A DNA stretch of 64,000 nt. Source: Dictyoglomus thermophilum H-6-12 (GTDB lineage: Bacteria > Dictyoglomota > Dictyoglomia > Dictyoglomales > Dictyoglomaceae). A program made the position numbers and the translations under genes. The notes under the pieces were generated by a model, which saw nothing but the letters and a program-made list of their open reading frames with translations, was not told where the DNA came from and did not search any database. Position 1 is the stretch's first letter, and the number at the start of each line of letters is the position of its first letter. The stretch lies in assembly GCF_000020965.1 (NCBI RefSeq), contig NC_011297.1, forward strand, positions 1,646,525 to 1,710,524, given 5' to 3'. Shown here piece by piece: positions 17,372-26,789 of this stretch.

Positions 17372-18217
17372 TTATTTTTTCCTTAAATATCGGAAAAGCT
17401 CAGAATCAGGAGTAATTATCAGAACATTTCCAGGAAGAGTACTCTTGTAAAGGTCTAAAGTTTTTAAGAATTGATAAAACTCAGGATCTGACGATAACGC
17501 AGTTTGAAGTATTCTACTCGCTTCTGCTTCTCCTCTTCCCTTCATTTCTTGAGCTCTTCTATAGGCCTCTGAAAGAATAATCACTTTTTTCTTTTCTGCC
17601 TCTGATTTTATTCTCTGAGCTTCTCTTTGTCCCTCTGCCCTATATAGTGCAGCCTGTCTTTGCCTTTCCGCAATCATAGAATCATAAATCTTTTTCAAAT
17701 TCTCTGCAGGAACACTTACTCTTTTCATCCTAACAGTACTTATCTCAATACCAAGCTCTCTAGCCTTTTCTCTTGATGAGGTTGTAATCTCTTCAAAAAC
17801 TTCTTCCCTCTTCTTAGAAACTATATCATCAAAATCATATTGTCCCACTACCCTTCTCATTTCACTATAAATAATATCATCAAGTCTTGCCTGAGCTCCT
17901 ATCTCATTTCTTACGGTCTTAAGAAACAGTATTGGATCATTAATTCTAAAGAGTGCAAAAGAGTCAAGAATCATAGACTTCTTATCCTTAGTGACCACTA
18001 TGGTGGGTTCTGAATCATACTCTAATATTCTTTTTTCAAAAAATATTACTTCCTCTACAAAAGGCTTTTTAAAATAAAGGCCAGGATCTTTCACAACTCT
18101 AACTGGCTTTCCAAATTCAAGAATTACAGCTTGTTTTGTAACATCAACTACGAAGACAGAAAAAAGGAGCACAAAAACAATTATAAAAATAACTATTCCT
18201 AAAGATATATACTTCAT
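17372..18217 (-). CDS. hflC: membrane protease modulator HflC (SPFH/band 7)
   Basis: A 281-residue protein with one N-terminal transmembrane helix (about residues 3-25, ISLGIVIFIIVFVLLFSVF), an SPFH/band-7 domain and a helical C-terminal region rich in charged residues (EGQREAQRIKSEAEKK). HflC and HflK form large membrane assemblies that in E. coli surround and modulate the FtsH protease. The start overlaps the hflK stop by four bases (ATGA). FtsH is not in this window. There is no obvious terminator between hflC and convergent dnaA. Confidence 0.93.
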   Translation of the reverse strand: MKYISLGIVIFIIVFVLLFSVFVVDVTKQAVILEFGKPVRVVKDPGLYFKKPFVEEVIFFEKRILEYDSEPTIVVTKDKKSMILDSFALFRINDPILFLKTVRNEIGAQARLDDIIYSEMRRVVGQYDFDDIVSKKREEVFEEITTSSREKARELGIEISTVRMKRVSVPAENLKKIYDSMIAERQRQAALYRAEGQREAQRIKSEAEKKKVIILSEAYRRAQEMKGRGEAEASRILQTALSSDPEFYQFLKTLDLYKSTLPGNVLIITPDSELFRYLRKK

Positions 18218-19203
18218 TTTTTATCCCCCTCAGAAAAAGTTGTGGTGTTTGTAAAAAGTTCTGATGGAAGATTATATATTTTCATAGAACCTTTAGGATC
18301 ATCAATTATTATAATCTTTGTCTTTGGAAGTATCATTTCCATAGCTTCTAAATAAAGCTTTGTCTTTATAAGAGAGGGAGAACTTTTATACTTTTCCAGC
18401 AAAACTTTAAACCTCTGAGCATCACCTTTTGCCCTCTCTATTTGTTCATTCATATAAGCTTCTGCTTCAGCAATGATCTTAGCCGCTTGACCTTCTGCTT
18501 CTGGAACAATCTGGTTATAATACGCTTGAGCCTCAAGAATAAGTTTATCCTTTTCTGATTTTGCATTTATAACATCTTGGAAGGCTGGCTGAACAGCTTC
18601 TGGAGGAATCACATCCTGAAGCTGTACGTTTACTATTTTTATACCAAAATTGTTATTATTTAACAAATTCTGCAAAAGTGTTTTTACATTATTTTGAATC
18701 TCTTCCTTAGAAACTGTCAAGATCTCATCAAATTCATAACCACCTACAACCTGTCTCATAGAGGCTTGAGCAAGATCACGAAGAAGCCTATCCTCTCCTT
18801 TAACATTACTCAAATAAAATATAGGATTAGCTATCTGGTACTGAACCACAAAATCTAAATCCACAATTTTTCCATCCTTTGTTAGAAGAAGAGATTCTTC
18901 CTCCACATCTTGGTATCTTGGAGGTGGACCTAAAGTTATAGTACGAAAACCAATTTCAAGCCTCCTTATAGCTGAAACATCTACTTTAACAACCTGGTCT
19001 ACAAAAGGAATCTTCCAATGAATCCCAGGATCGTAAGTACCCACAATCTTTCCAAATCTCTTTACTACCCCTATCTCCGCAGGTCCTACAAAATAAAAGC
19101 TTGAAAATAAAACAACTATTAGAAAGATCACAGCAATTATAGAAAGAATTGTCTTTACAGATAAATTATTTTTTGGAAATTGAAAATCAGGAAAATTCTG
19201 CAT
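18214..19203 (-). CDS. hflK: membrane protease modulator HflK (SPFH/band 7)
   Basis: A 329-residue partner of HflC with a short cytoplasmic N-terminus, a transmembrane helix at about residues 20-42 (ILSIIAVIFLIVVLFSSFYF), the band-7 domain and a coiled C-terminal segment. ATG 19203 is used because GAGGTGA lies just upstream; an in-frame GTG nine bases earlier overlaps that ribosome site. The gene sits between a zinc-ribbon membrane protein and hflC in the same direction, with gaps of 12 bases and a 4-base overlap, so the three form one operon. Confidence 0.93.
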   Translation of the reverse strand: MQNFPDFQFPKNNLSVKTILSIIAVIFLIVVLFSSFYFVGPAEIGVVKRFGKIVGTYDPGIHWKIPFVDQVVKVDVSAIRRLEIGFRTITLGPPPRYQDVEEESLLLTKDGKIVDLDFVVQYQIANPIFYLSNVKGEDRLLRDLAQASMRQVVGGYEFDEILTVSKEEIQNNVKTLLQNLLNNNNFGIKIVNVQLQDVIPPEAVQPAFQDVINAKSEKDKLILEAQAYYNQIVPEAEGQAAKIIAEAEAYMNEQIERAKGDAQRFKVLLEKYKSSPSLIKTKLYLEAMEMILPKTKIIIIDDPKGSMKIYNLPSELFTNTTTFSEGDKK

Positions 19204-19215
19204 AAGATTCACCTC

Positions 19216-19752
19216 TTACTTTTTAATAAAATAAGACAAGATTCTTAAAATTAAAAGTACTATAGATACAAACTGAGACATTTTATATTCAAACTCCAAA
19301 TCATTCTGTTCCTTTAAATCTTCCTCTCCCTTTTTCAAAAGAATTTCAATCTTTTTTTCAAGATCCTTAGGAAGTTCGCCTCTATTTTCCTCCTTAAATT
19401 TTTGTATTCTAGTCTTTTGATACTCCTTATATCTCTTCAATGAATCGAAAGGAAGCCACATTCCAAAACACTGATCACAATAATAAATAATCACATCCTT
19501 AGGTATAATAGGATCCTTTAATAGTCTCAGTAGATTTTTATCATTAGGACAATAAGAGGGCTGACAAGAGGAATTTACACCCTTTTCAATTGAGAATTTT
19601 TCAACCTCGTCAGGATTGAGAGAATAAAGTTCATATTTATCAAACCATATCCCACCGCAGTTTTCACACTGATCTACTTCTATATATCTCCCATAGTGGG
19701 CAAGAACTTTTTTAGGAATTAACAAATTGCCACAACAAGGACAAACCTTCAT
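19216..19752 (-). CDS. tail-anchored double zinc-ribbon protein in the hflKC operon
   Basis: A 178-residue protein with two TFIIB-type zinc-ribbon modules: CPCCGNLL...CENCGGIWFD near residues 4-37 and CPNDKNLL...CDQCFGMWLPF near residues 69-101. A charged helical region follows, and a C-terminal hydrophobic segment (FVSIVLLILRILSYFI) probably anchors it in the membrane. ATG 19752 is preferred over an in-frame TTG at 19761, but neither has a convincing ribosome site; a strong hairpin lies immediately upstream. Function is unknown. Its place before hflK-hflC suggests a link with those membrane assemblies or their protease. Confidence 0.75.
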   Translation of the reverse strand: MKVCPCCGNLLIPKKVLAHYGRYIEVDQCENCGGIWFDKYELYSLNPDEVEKFSIEKGVNSSCQPSYCPNDKNLLRLLKDPIIPKDVIIYYCDQCFGMWLPFDSLKRYKEYQKTRIQKFKEENRGELPKDLEKKIEILLKKGEEDLKEQNDLEFEYKMSQFVSIVLLILRILSYFIKK

Positions 19753-19762
19753 CTTCGTCAAA

Positions 19763-19791
19763 GGGGAGGGAGAGTTGTTCTCTCCCTCCCC
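19763..19791 (-). terminator. hairpin after the PEGA-repeat gene
   Basis: GGGGAGGGAGAG (19763-19774) pairs with CTCTCCCTCCCC (19780-19791): 12 bp, five-base loop. It lies between the PEGA gene stop and the zinc-ribbon start. The tail is not T-rich on the minus strand, so readthrough is plausible. Confidence 0.55.
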
Positions 19792-19797
19792 ATTTTC

Positions 19798-21852
19798 TTA
19801 CCTTCCTTCCACAACTATTTCCTTTACTCTAACATTATTCTGAGCTTCAGACAAGACCCTTATAGTGATAACATTCTCTTTATTTGGATCAAAGAAATCT
19901 CCTATATTCCATTTTGCAATAACGTAATCTTTATCTTCAAAACTGATAGGCAGTGTAATATTTTTACCATTTACAAGAATTACAAGACTAGGATATATTT
20001 CAGACTTTTTCTTTTCATCTCTTTCAAAGAATAGGTTTATTTTTAGGATTACATCTTTGAAATTAAAAGGAGAAGGAACCTTAACTTCAAAAACTCCAGA
20101 AGATCTTATTACAAGAGCATATTCTTTACCTTCTTTATCCATAAAAACATTTTCAGCCCTTACTACTATTAAATTCCCATCATAACCACCTTTTGTAAAG
20201 TTAAGGTAATAAGTCTTTGTCACTACTATAGGCACAAGAGTAAACATATAACTTGCTTTATCCCTTGGTTTCACCACAATTTCAGTAGTAAGATCGTTAT
20301 AGCCTTCCAAAGAGAGAGTCAATGTATACCTTCCTTCCCTTAAATACAAAGTAATTGGCGTTGTACCTTGATATTTACCATCAATATAAACCCTTGCACC
20401 TCTTGGTTGAGAATCTATATTAATCTCAGAAGATATAGGCTTGAGAGTAACATTTAGTTGTTTTACATCACCAGATTCAAGGTAAACTGTTTCATAATAA
20501 TCTTCATAACCCGAAAGAGTAACCCTTACATTGTAAGACCCTGCGGAAAGATCACTTACGGACAATGGAGTTTTTCCTTTATATACTCCATTTATGTAAA
20601 CATCTGCACCTGAAGGTGTTGAGAAAACATTTAAAGTAGCTAAAAGAGGTACCAACGTGAAATTGTAAGTTGAAATTTGTCCTGAATAAACATCAACAAA
20701 ACCCACATAATCTTTATAACCCTTTAGTCTTAATTGAATTTGATATCTTCCTGGATTAATATTATTAATTACAAGAGGAGTCTTTCCTCTATAGACTCCA
20801 TTCAAATAAACTTCAGCACCTTGTGGAATTGAGTTTATACTTAAAGAACCATAAAGAGGTATTAAAGAGTAAGAAAGGTATGTAGTTTTATTGGGCTCTA
20901 CCCTTATTGTTTCTACCCTCTCTTGATAACCTGGATATACAATCCTTAATTGATAAGTTTTTGCAGGAATGTTATACAAAATCAAAGGAGTCAATCCCTT
21001 ATAACTTCCATCAAGATATACAGAAGCTCCTCTTGGATCTGTCTCTATCCTCAAATTTCCGTAGGCAGGTTGTAGAGTAAAATTATACTCTCTATCTCTT
21101 CCTTCTTGCACTACTATATTGGTAGAATAATCTAAGTATCCTTCCTTCTTTAAGGTAATCCTATAATTTCCAGGAAGAAGCATTAAAGTAATTGGAGTGG
21201 TACCCTGATAATCATTATCTAAATAAACACTTGCACCAGGGGGATTGGAAGAAATTTTAATACTCGATCTGACTTGAGCCTCCTGTACATAGAAAAAGGT
21301 CACACTCTGTGCCCATGTTTTACCTTCTTCTCTCTTCAAAGTTTTTTGTATATTATCAAGAGCTACTTCTACTTTTTTCTCTATGACACTTCCAGGAGCC
21401 AAGTTTTCAAATCTTTTGCCAGGAAATATCTCAATTGGCTTCTTAGTTATTATTCCCACTATGTACTCTTTGCCAAAAGGCGGAGTTACCTTAAATTTGT
21501 AGGTGGGCTTATCAGGAAAAGTATAAACTTTATCCTTTTTAATAAAGTTATCTTTAGAATAAGAATTAGGGAATATCAATTTAAATTGACCATCAGGAGT
21601 AATATCAAATATATATAAGTAAACATCATCATTTGCTCTTGCATAAATTATCAAGTCTTCTCCAACCTTATACACACTTCCTTGGGGTTTATTTAACCAA
21701 AGATCCAATTTTAAAATAGGCTCAGGATTAGGAACTATAATAATTTTCTCCCAATCTTTCTCAGGTTGAATCTGTATCTTCTCCTGAGCAAAATTAACAC
21801 TCAACATCATTAAAATAAAAATGAGAAGAATTAAAGAAAAAAGTCTCTTCAT
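19798..21852 (-). CDS. secreted PEGA-repeat protein with DUF4384-like N-terminus
   Basis: A 684-residue exported protein. The signal peptide spans about residues 1-22 (hydrophobic core LFSLILLIFILMMLSV, ending NFAQ). Next comes a DUF4384-like domain (DVYLYIFDITPDGQFKLIFP), then five PEGA repeats at about 200-510, each with a GA-x-VY(L/I)(D/N)G-x-Y-x-G-x-TP core (for example GAEVYLNGVYRGKTP). A C-terminal beta-sandwich-like region of about 150 residues follows. PEGA domains are beta-rich surface modules, so this is probably a cell-surface or periplasmic structural protein; the ligand is unknown. A promoter with a Crp-like site precedes it. Confidence 0.88.
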   Translation of the reverse strand: MKRLFSLILLIFILMMLSVNFAQEKIQIQPEKDWEKIIIVPNPEPILKLDLWLNKPQGSVYKVGEDLIIYARANDDVYLYIFDITPDGQFKLIFPNSYSKDNFIKKDKVYTFPDKPTYKFKVTPPFGKEYIVGIITKKPIEIFPGKRFENLAPGSVIEKKVEVALDNIQKTLKREEGKTWAQSVTFFYVQEAQVRSSIKISSNPPGASVYLDNDYQGTTPITLMLLPGNYRITLKKEGYLDYSTNIVVQEGRDREYNFTLQPAYGNLRIETDPRGASVYLDGSYKGLTPLILYNIPAKTYQLRIVYPGYQERVETIRVEPNKTTYLSYSLIPLYGSLSINSIPQGAEVYLNGVYRGKTPLVINNINPGRYQIQLRLKGYKDYVGFVDVYSGQISTYNFTLVPLLATLNVFSTPSGADVYINGVYKGKTPLSVSDLSAGSYNVRVTLSGYEDYYETVYLESGDVKQLNVTLKPISSEINIDSQPRGARVYIDGKYQGTTPITLYLREGRYTLTLSLEGYNDLTTEIVVKPRDKASYMFTLVPIVVTKTYYLNFTKGGYDGNLIVVRAENVFMDKEGKEYALVIRSSGVFEVKVPSPFNFKDVILKINLFFERDEKKKSEIYPSLVILVNGKNITLPISFEDKDYVIAKWNIGDFFDPNKENVITIRVLSEAQNNVRVKEIVVEGR

Positions 21853-21889
21853 ATTCCCTATCCCTCCCTTAATGTATTTCTGCTAACAG

Positions 21890-21931
21890 ATTATACCAGT
21901 AAAAATAAGAGGAAAAAGTGATCTAAGTCAC
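21890..21931 (-). promoter_or_regulatory. predicted Crp-type class II promoter of the PEGA gene
   Basis: TATAAT on the minus strand at 21895-21890 predicts a start near 21883. The -35 is weak, but GTGA-TCTAAG-TCAC at 21918-21931 (consensus TGTGA-N6-TCACA with one mismatch) is centred at 21924.5, exactly -41.5. That is the class II activator position. Confidence 0.55.
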
Positions 21932-21944
21932 AAAAATTAAAAAA

Positions 21945-23618
21945 CTAAAAATTATTTATCCCTGCCTGTTTTTTCTTCTTTTTTTCCTCATACATTAGCT
22001 TATCTGCTATCTCTAAAAGCTCTTCTATACTATAATTAGAGTCAGGAGTATGGAAAACTGTGCCAATACTCAAAGACAACTTAAAATTCCTATCCTTTCT
22101 CTCATTTGAAGCTTCTACCTTAGCTCTTAATCTATTTAAAACTTCATTTTTATCCTCTTCTTTTTCGACAACTCCAAGAACTACAAATTCGTCACCTCCG
22201 ATCCTTGCAATCAAATCATTTTCTCTAAAAGTCTTTTTCAATATATCTGCAGTTTCTTTTAGAGCCAGATCTCCCACATTATGTCCTAAATTATCATTTA
22301 TCCATTTCATATTATCAAGGTCAATAAAAATAAGAATTAAATTCTTTCTCAATCTCTTAGCAAGACTCATGGTATGTTCAGCAAGGGTAATAAAGCCCCT
22401 TCTATTATAAAGTCCAGTAAGAGAATCAGTGTTAGAGATTTTCTTAAGTTCTTCCTCCAATTGCTTTCTATAGGTAATATCTAATATGGTTCCAAGAATA
22501 GCAGGCTTTCCCTTGTACAATGTGTTTACTGCACAAAGCTCAAAATATACTTCCTTACCATCTATCTTTCTTATGCCCTTAAACTCATCAATGATATAGT
22601 CTAATTTTCTCTCCTTAAGAACACGAATCCTATGCAAGAATTTTCCTTTATCCTCTTCTGAGATAATCTTTAAGAAATCCATAATACTATCTAATTGAAA
22701 AGGATAACCAAGAATCTCTACAAGCTGAGGATTTACATACACCATCTTATCCTCTTGAGAAATGAAAACTCCTATAAGGGATTGCTCAGCCAGCAGTCTA
22801 TAGCGATCTTCTAATTCTTTGTAATTTTCCCACAAAATATTCTCAAAAATTATCCCAGATAGATAGCTTGAAAAACCCTCAAGATAGGAGATAAGTTTAT
22901 CATCAAGAGGATCTCTTTCCTTAAACTCTAAGAGAAGTACTCCAAATAAAGAATTACTCTTTTTTAAAGGAATAGCAATGGCGGAAAGAGTTTTAAGAGT
23001 AACACTTCTTACATTGGTTTTTCGCATGTCTGGGTAATACAAAATCTTCTCTTTGTTTATAACGTGATAAAAAGGATACCTATCGTCTTCTTTCCTTAAC
23101 TCCACCTCTATAGGTTCAGAACAATGTCTAATATTCAGATTACCATTGTCAATAAGAGCGACACAGCCAAATTTTGCCTTAAAAGTCTTCAAAATAGACT
23201 TGAATATCTCCTTTTCTAACTCCTTAGTATCCTTCTTATTGAAACTCTTTATTAGACTAAAAATATTTTGGAAAATAATATCTTCTGTCTTATTAAGAAT
23301 TTCCGTTACTGTTCCTATAACCCTGCCTTCTGAACTTACAGGTGTAATTTTTATCTCCTCAAAATCCTCATCAAGAACAATCTTCTCACCTTTTAAAGCT
23401 TTTGAGTAGTAAATAGCCTTCTCATTTAATTGGGGTAGAATCTCAAATAACAACCTATTGGTAACCTTTTGATTTCTAAGATTAAAGAAACTCTCAAAGC
23501 TTTTATTATAAAAAATCAACCTAAGTTTATCGTCCGTAAAAAATACAGGATAATCTAATTCGTTAGAAATCCAAGATAAAAATAAATCCTTCGACTTTAC
23601 CCACTGAAAGAAATCCAT
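21945..23618 (-). CDS. PAS/GAF diguanylate cyclase
   Basis: A 557-residue signalling enzyme that makes cyclic di-GMP from two GTP. Order: a PAS-like N-terminus (about 15-110), a GAF-like domain (about 120-265), a second PAS domain (about 270-390, QSLIGVFISQEDKMVYVNP) and a GGDEF domain (about 395-550). The active site is intact (RIGGDEFVVLG), and the product-inhibition I-site RxxD is present five residues before it (RENDLIARIGGDEF). No membrane segment is seen, so it is a cytoplasmic sensor with an unidentified signal. No EAL domain occurs here. Confidence 0.93.
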   Translation of the reverse strand: MDFFQWVKSKDLFLSWISNELDYPVFFTDDKLRLIFYNKSFESFFNLRNQKVTNRLLFEILPQLNEKAIYYSKALKGEKIVLDEDFEEIKITPVSSEGRVIGTVTEILNKTEDIIFQNIFSLIKSFNKKDTKELEKEIFKSILKTFKAKFGCVALIDNGNLNIRHCSEPIEVELRKEDDRYPFYHVINKEKILYYPDMRKTNVRSVTLKTLSAIAIPLKKSNSLFGVLLLEFKERDPLDDKLISYLEGFSSYLSGIIFENILWENYKELEDRYRLLAEQSLIGVFISQEDKMVYVNPQLVEILGYPFQLDSIMDFLKIISEEDKGKFLHRIRVLKERKLDYIIDEFKGIRKIDGKEVYFELCAVNTLYKGKPAILGTILDITYRKQLEEELKKISNTDSLTGLYNRRGFITLAEHTMSLAKRLRKNLILIFIDLDNMKWINDNLGHNVGDLALKETADILKKTFRENDLIARIGGDEFVVLGVVEKEEDKNEVLNRLRAKVEASNERKDRNFKLSLSIGTVFHTPDSNYSIEELLEIADKLMYEEKKKKKQAGINNF

Positions 23619-23776
23619 TCCTTCCTTTCCCCCTGATATCTATACTAAAACATTAAGTTTAATTTACCATAAATATAAAACAAATTTCAAGCACTTTTTA
23701 ATCTATTTTTAATATGTTTCCATGATAAAATTTACTTATAATGAATTGAAGCTTCTAAAAAGAAAGGAGGATTCTG

Positions 23777-25036
23777 ATGAAAAAAATTCTATATGTAGTT
23801 CTTGATGGTTTAGGTGGAACTCCTGACCCTAAACTCAATGGAAAAACAGAATTAGAAGTAGCCAACACTCCTAATATGGATCGTTTAGCTAAAAAGGCAA
23901 AACTTGGTCTTATGTATCCTATAGGTCCCAATATTGCTCCAGAATCTGACGCAGCAGTACTAAGTATTCTTGGCTACGATGTAGATAAATACTACACTGG
24001 TAGAGGCCCCTTAGAAGCTCATGGAGCAGATATTGAAGTAAGGGATGGAGATCTTGCATGGAGAGCAAACTTTGCAACTGTAGATGAGGAAACCTTAAAA
24101 ATCCTTGATCGTAGAGCAGGAAGAAACTTATCTACTGAAGAAGCAAAGGCCTTAGCAGAAGAAGTTAATCAAAAAGTAAAACTTGATGATGCAGAATTTA
24201 TATTCAAGGCCACTGTAGGACACAGAGGAGTCCTGGTCATTAGAAGCAAAAAAGGTAAACTTTCTGCCAATGTGGAAAATATAGATCCTGGATATAAGAG
24301 ACATGGACCTTATAGTATAGCCATACCAAATCCACCCTCAGAGGTACAAAAATGCGTACCTCTTGATGATTCTGAAGAAGCAAAAGAGGCTGCAAGACTT
24401 ACTAATGAATTTGTAATGAAAGCCTTTGAAGTGCTTAAAAATTCTGAAATTAATAAGAAAAGAAAGGCAGAAGGTAAAAAACCTGCAAATATTATCCTAT
24501 TAAGAGATGCTGGTGATTCTCTACCCAAAGTTCCAACTTTACAAGAACTATATGGTCTTAACTTTGGAAGCATTGTAGAAATGCCTGTAGAAAGAGGTAT
24601 AGCTCTTCTTACTGGAATGAAGGAAGTACCTATTGAAGACTCAACCGATTATAAACTTTGGGCAGAAAAAGTCCTATATGCTTTAGAACATTATGATGGA
24701 GTATATGCCCACTTAAAAGGGCCTGATGTGCCTGGACATGATGGCAATTATGAGAAAAAAATTAAAAGTATAGAAGATATTGACTCAATCTTCTTTGAAA
24801 CTCTCCTTCCAAAACTTGACTTTTCAAAAGTAGTAATGGCTGTTACTGCAGATCATGCTACTCCTTGTATGCTTAAATCTCACTCTGAGGATCCTGTTCC
24901 ATTAATGATAATAACCGATGGAATCACTCCTGATGGTCTGGATTACTTTGGGGAGAGTGCATGCAGTAAAGGTAGTATAGGAAAAATCAAAGGAACAGAG
25001 CTTATGCCTCTCCTTGTAAAGATAGCAAAAGGCTAA
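23777..25036 (+). CDS. apgM: 2,3-bisphosphoglycerate-independent phosphoglycerate mutase, archaeal type
   Basis: A 419-residue enzyme of the alkaline-phosphatase superfamily that interconverts 3- and 2-phosphoglycerate in glycolysis and gluconeogenesis. Metal and nucleophile motifs are visible: VVLDGLGG near residue 7, the serine nucleophile region PESDAAVLSILGYD near 55, and GPDVPGHDG and TADHATPC in the C-terminal half. Length and motifs fit ApgM rather than GpmI. The ATG follows AAAGGAGG. It is monocistronic, with a terminator 20 bases after the stop. Confidence 0.95.
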   Translation: MKKILYVVLDGLGGTPDPKLNGKTELEVANTPNMDRLAKKAKLGLMYPIGPNIAPESDAAVLSILGYDVDKYYTGRGPLEAHGADIEVRDGDLAWRANFATVDEETLKILDRRAGRNLSTEEAKALAEEVNQKVKLDDAEFIFKATVGHRGVLVIRSKKGKLSANVENIDPGYKRHGPYSIAIPNPPSEVQKCVPLDDSEEAKEAARLTNEFVMKAFEVLKNSEINKKRKAEGKKPANIILLRDAGDSLPKVPTLQELYGLNFGSIVEMPVERGIALLTGMKEVPIEDSTDYKLWAEKVLYALEHYDGVYAHLKGPDVPGHDGNYEKKIKSIEDIDSIFFETLLPKLDFSKVVMAVTADHATPCMLKSHSEDPVPLMIITDGITPDGLDYFGESACSKGSIGKIKGTELMPLLVKIAKG

Positions 25037-25058
25037 ATAAAAGTAAATAGAATAAAAA

Positions 25059-25093
25059 AGAGGGTTGGTTTTTGTACTCTATACCAACCCTCT
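25059..25093 (+). terminator. terminator of apgM
   Basis: AGAGGGTTGGT (25059-25069) pairs with ACCAACCCTCT (25083-25093): 11 bp, 13-base loop, followed by TATTCTT. Confidence 0.75.
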
Positions 25094-25102
25094 TATTCTT
25101 CC

Positions 25103-25132
25103 TTGACAAAAGAGAGTTTAAAGTGTTATCAT
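25103..25132 (+). promoter_or_regulatory. promoter of the nifS-nifU operon
   Basis: A perfect TTGACA at 25103-25108, an 18-base spacer and TATCAT at 25127-25132 predict a start near 25139, 50 bases before the nifS ATG. No obvious IscR-like site was recognised. Confidence 0.6.
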
Positions 25133-25188
25133 AAACAAAAATTCGACTAAAAGAGTAGGAATTTAAAAAATAAATTGAGGTGATATAT

Positions 25189-26382
25189 ATGAAAGAAAAG
25201 ATTATTTATTTTGACCATGCAGCAACAACTCCTATAAAAAAAGAAGTTCTTGAAGAGATGATTCCATATTTAACGGAACAATATGGTAATCCTTCAACAA
25301 TTTATAAACTGGGAAGAGAGGCAAAAAAAGCTATAGAACTCGCAAGAGAAAGAGTGGCAAAAGCTTTAAATGCGGACATTGAAGAGATTTACTTTACCTC
25401 TGGAGGCACAGAATCAGACAATTGGGCGCTAAAGGGAACTGCTCTTGCCAATAGAGATAAAGGCAGGCACATCATAACAACTACTATTGAGCACCATGCA
25501 GTTTTAAATCCTCTTAAGTATCTTGAGAAGATAGGATTTGAAGTAACTTATGTACCTGTAGAACCAAATGGCATTGTTGACCCTAACAAGATAAAGGAAG
25601 CTATAAGAGAAGATACTATTTTAATTTCTGTTATGCTTGCAAATAACGAAATCGGGACAATTCAACCTATAAAGGAGATAGCTAAAATAGCAAAAGAAAG
25701 AGAAATAATTATCCATACAGATGCTGTTCAAGCAGTCGGACAAATTCCTATTAATGTAAAAGATTTAGGTATCGATCTTCTATCCCTTTCTGCGCACAAG
25801 TTCTACGGCCCCAAGGGCGTAGGTGCACTTTATATTAGAAAGGGTACAAGAATTCATCCCTTCTTACAAGGAGGAGCTCAAGAGAGAAACAAGAGAGCTG
25901 GAACAGAGAATGTAGCAGGAATTGTTGGCCTTGGCAAAGCCATAGAAATTGCAAATAAAAATCTTAATGAGTATGCTTCAAAACTTCAAAAATTGAGAGA
26001 CAAACTTATAGATGGAGTCTTAAGTAAAATTGATTATGTTCGACTCAATGGAGATAGATATCAAAGATTACCTAACAATGCTAATTTTTCATTTGAATTT
26101 GTTGAGGGAGAAAGTTTACTTTTACTACTTGATACAAAAGGGATTGCAGCCTCAAGCGGATCCGCATGTACATCAGGATCGTTAGAGCCTTCTCACGTTC
26201 TATTAGCCATTGGGCTTGAGCCTGAGGTGGCTCATGGATCCTTAAGAATCACCTTAGGGGAGGATAATACTGAAGAAGATATAGACTATCTATTAGAAGT
26301 TTTACCTGAAATTGTCTCAAAATTGAGGGAAATGAGTCCACTTTATGAAAGCGTAAAAAAGGAGGGTAATAAAGATGTATAG
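25189..26382 (+). CDS. nifS: cysteine desulfurase NifS/IscS
   Basis: A 397-residue PLP enzyme that takes sulfur from cysteine for iron-sulfur cluster assembly. The PLP lysine lies in SLSAHKFYGPKG and the persulfide-carrying cysteine in SGSACTSGSLEPSHVL. ATG 25189 is used, with GAGGTGAT just upstream; an in-frame GTG at 25180 overlaps that site. It overlaps the scaffold gene nifU/iscU by eight bases, so the two are translationally linked. The group I (NifS/IscS) type is indicated by the long active-site loop. Confidence 0.95.
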   Translation: MKEKIIYFDHAATTPIKKEVLEEMIPYLTEQYGNPSTIYKLGREAKKAIELARERVAKALNADIEEIYFTSGGTESDNWALKGTALANRDKGRHIITTTIEHHAVLNPLKYLEKIGFEVTYVPVEPNGIVDPNKIKEAIREDTILISVMLANNEIGTIQPIKEIAKIAKEREIIIHTDAVQAVGQIPINVKDLGIDLLSLSAHKFYGPKGVGALYIRKGTRIHPFLQGGAQERNKRAGTENVAGIVGLGKAIEIANKNLNEYASKLQKLRDKLIDGVLSKIDYVRLNGDRYQRLPNNANFSFEFVEGESLLLLLDTKGIAASSGSACTSGSLEPSHVLLAIGLEPEVAHGSLRITLGEDNTEEDIDYLLEVLPEIVSKLREMSPLYESVKKEGNKDV

Positions 26383-26749
26383 TGAAAAAGTATTAGAGCA
26401 TTTTATGAATCCACGAAATGTTGGTGAGATTGAAAATGCAGATGGGGTAGCCCAGGTTGGTAACCCTAAGTGTGGAGATGTAATGAAGATGTATCTTAAA
26501 ATAGAAAATGGAGTAATAGTTGATGTAAAATTTAAAACATTAGGGTGTGGCGCAGCCATTGCTACAAGTTCGATAGCAACAGAAATGATAAAGGGTAAAA
26601 CCATAGAAGAGGCTTTAAAAATTACAAATAAAGCTGTTACAGAGGCTTTAGATGGCCTTCCCCCTAATAAGCTACATTGTTCAGTATTAGCTGAAGAAGC
26701 AATTAAAGCAGCTATTGAAGATTACCTTAACAAACAAAAAAATAAATAA
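26375..26749 (+). CDS. iscU: iron-sulfur cluster scaffold protein IscU/NifU-like
   Basis: A 124-residue scaffold on which 2Fe-2S clusters form. The three cluster cysteines are present in GNPKCGD, LGCGAAIA and LHCSVLAEEAI, and the conserved MNPRNVGEIENADG follows the N-terminus. It has only the U-type scaffold domain, without the extra NifU C-terminal domains. GGAGGG precedes the ATG within the end of nifS. No further isc or suf genes follow; degenerate exporter sequence begins soon after the stop. Confidence 0.95.
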   Translation: MYSEKVLEHFMNPRNVGEIENADGVAQVGNPKCGDVMKMYLKIENGVIVDVKFKTLGCGAAIATSSIATEMIKGKTIEEALKITNKAVTEALDGLPPNKLHCSVLAEEAIKAAIEDYLNKQKNK

Positions 26750-26789
26750 GGATGTCTTGCTAATAGTTTGCTTTTCTCATAAAGGTTCC

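Noticed and set aside
24800-25000. Possible LexA or Crp sites inside coding regions
   Set aside because: No convincing palindromes were found; scattered half-sites are expected by chance.
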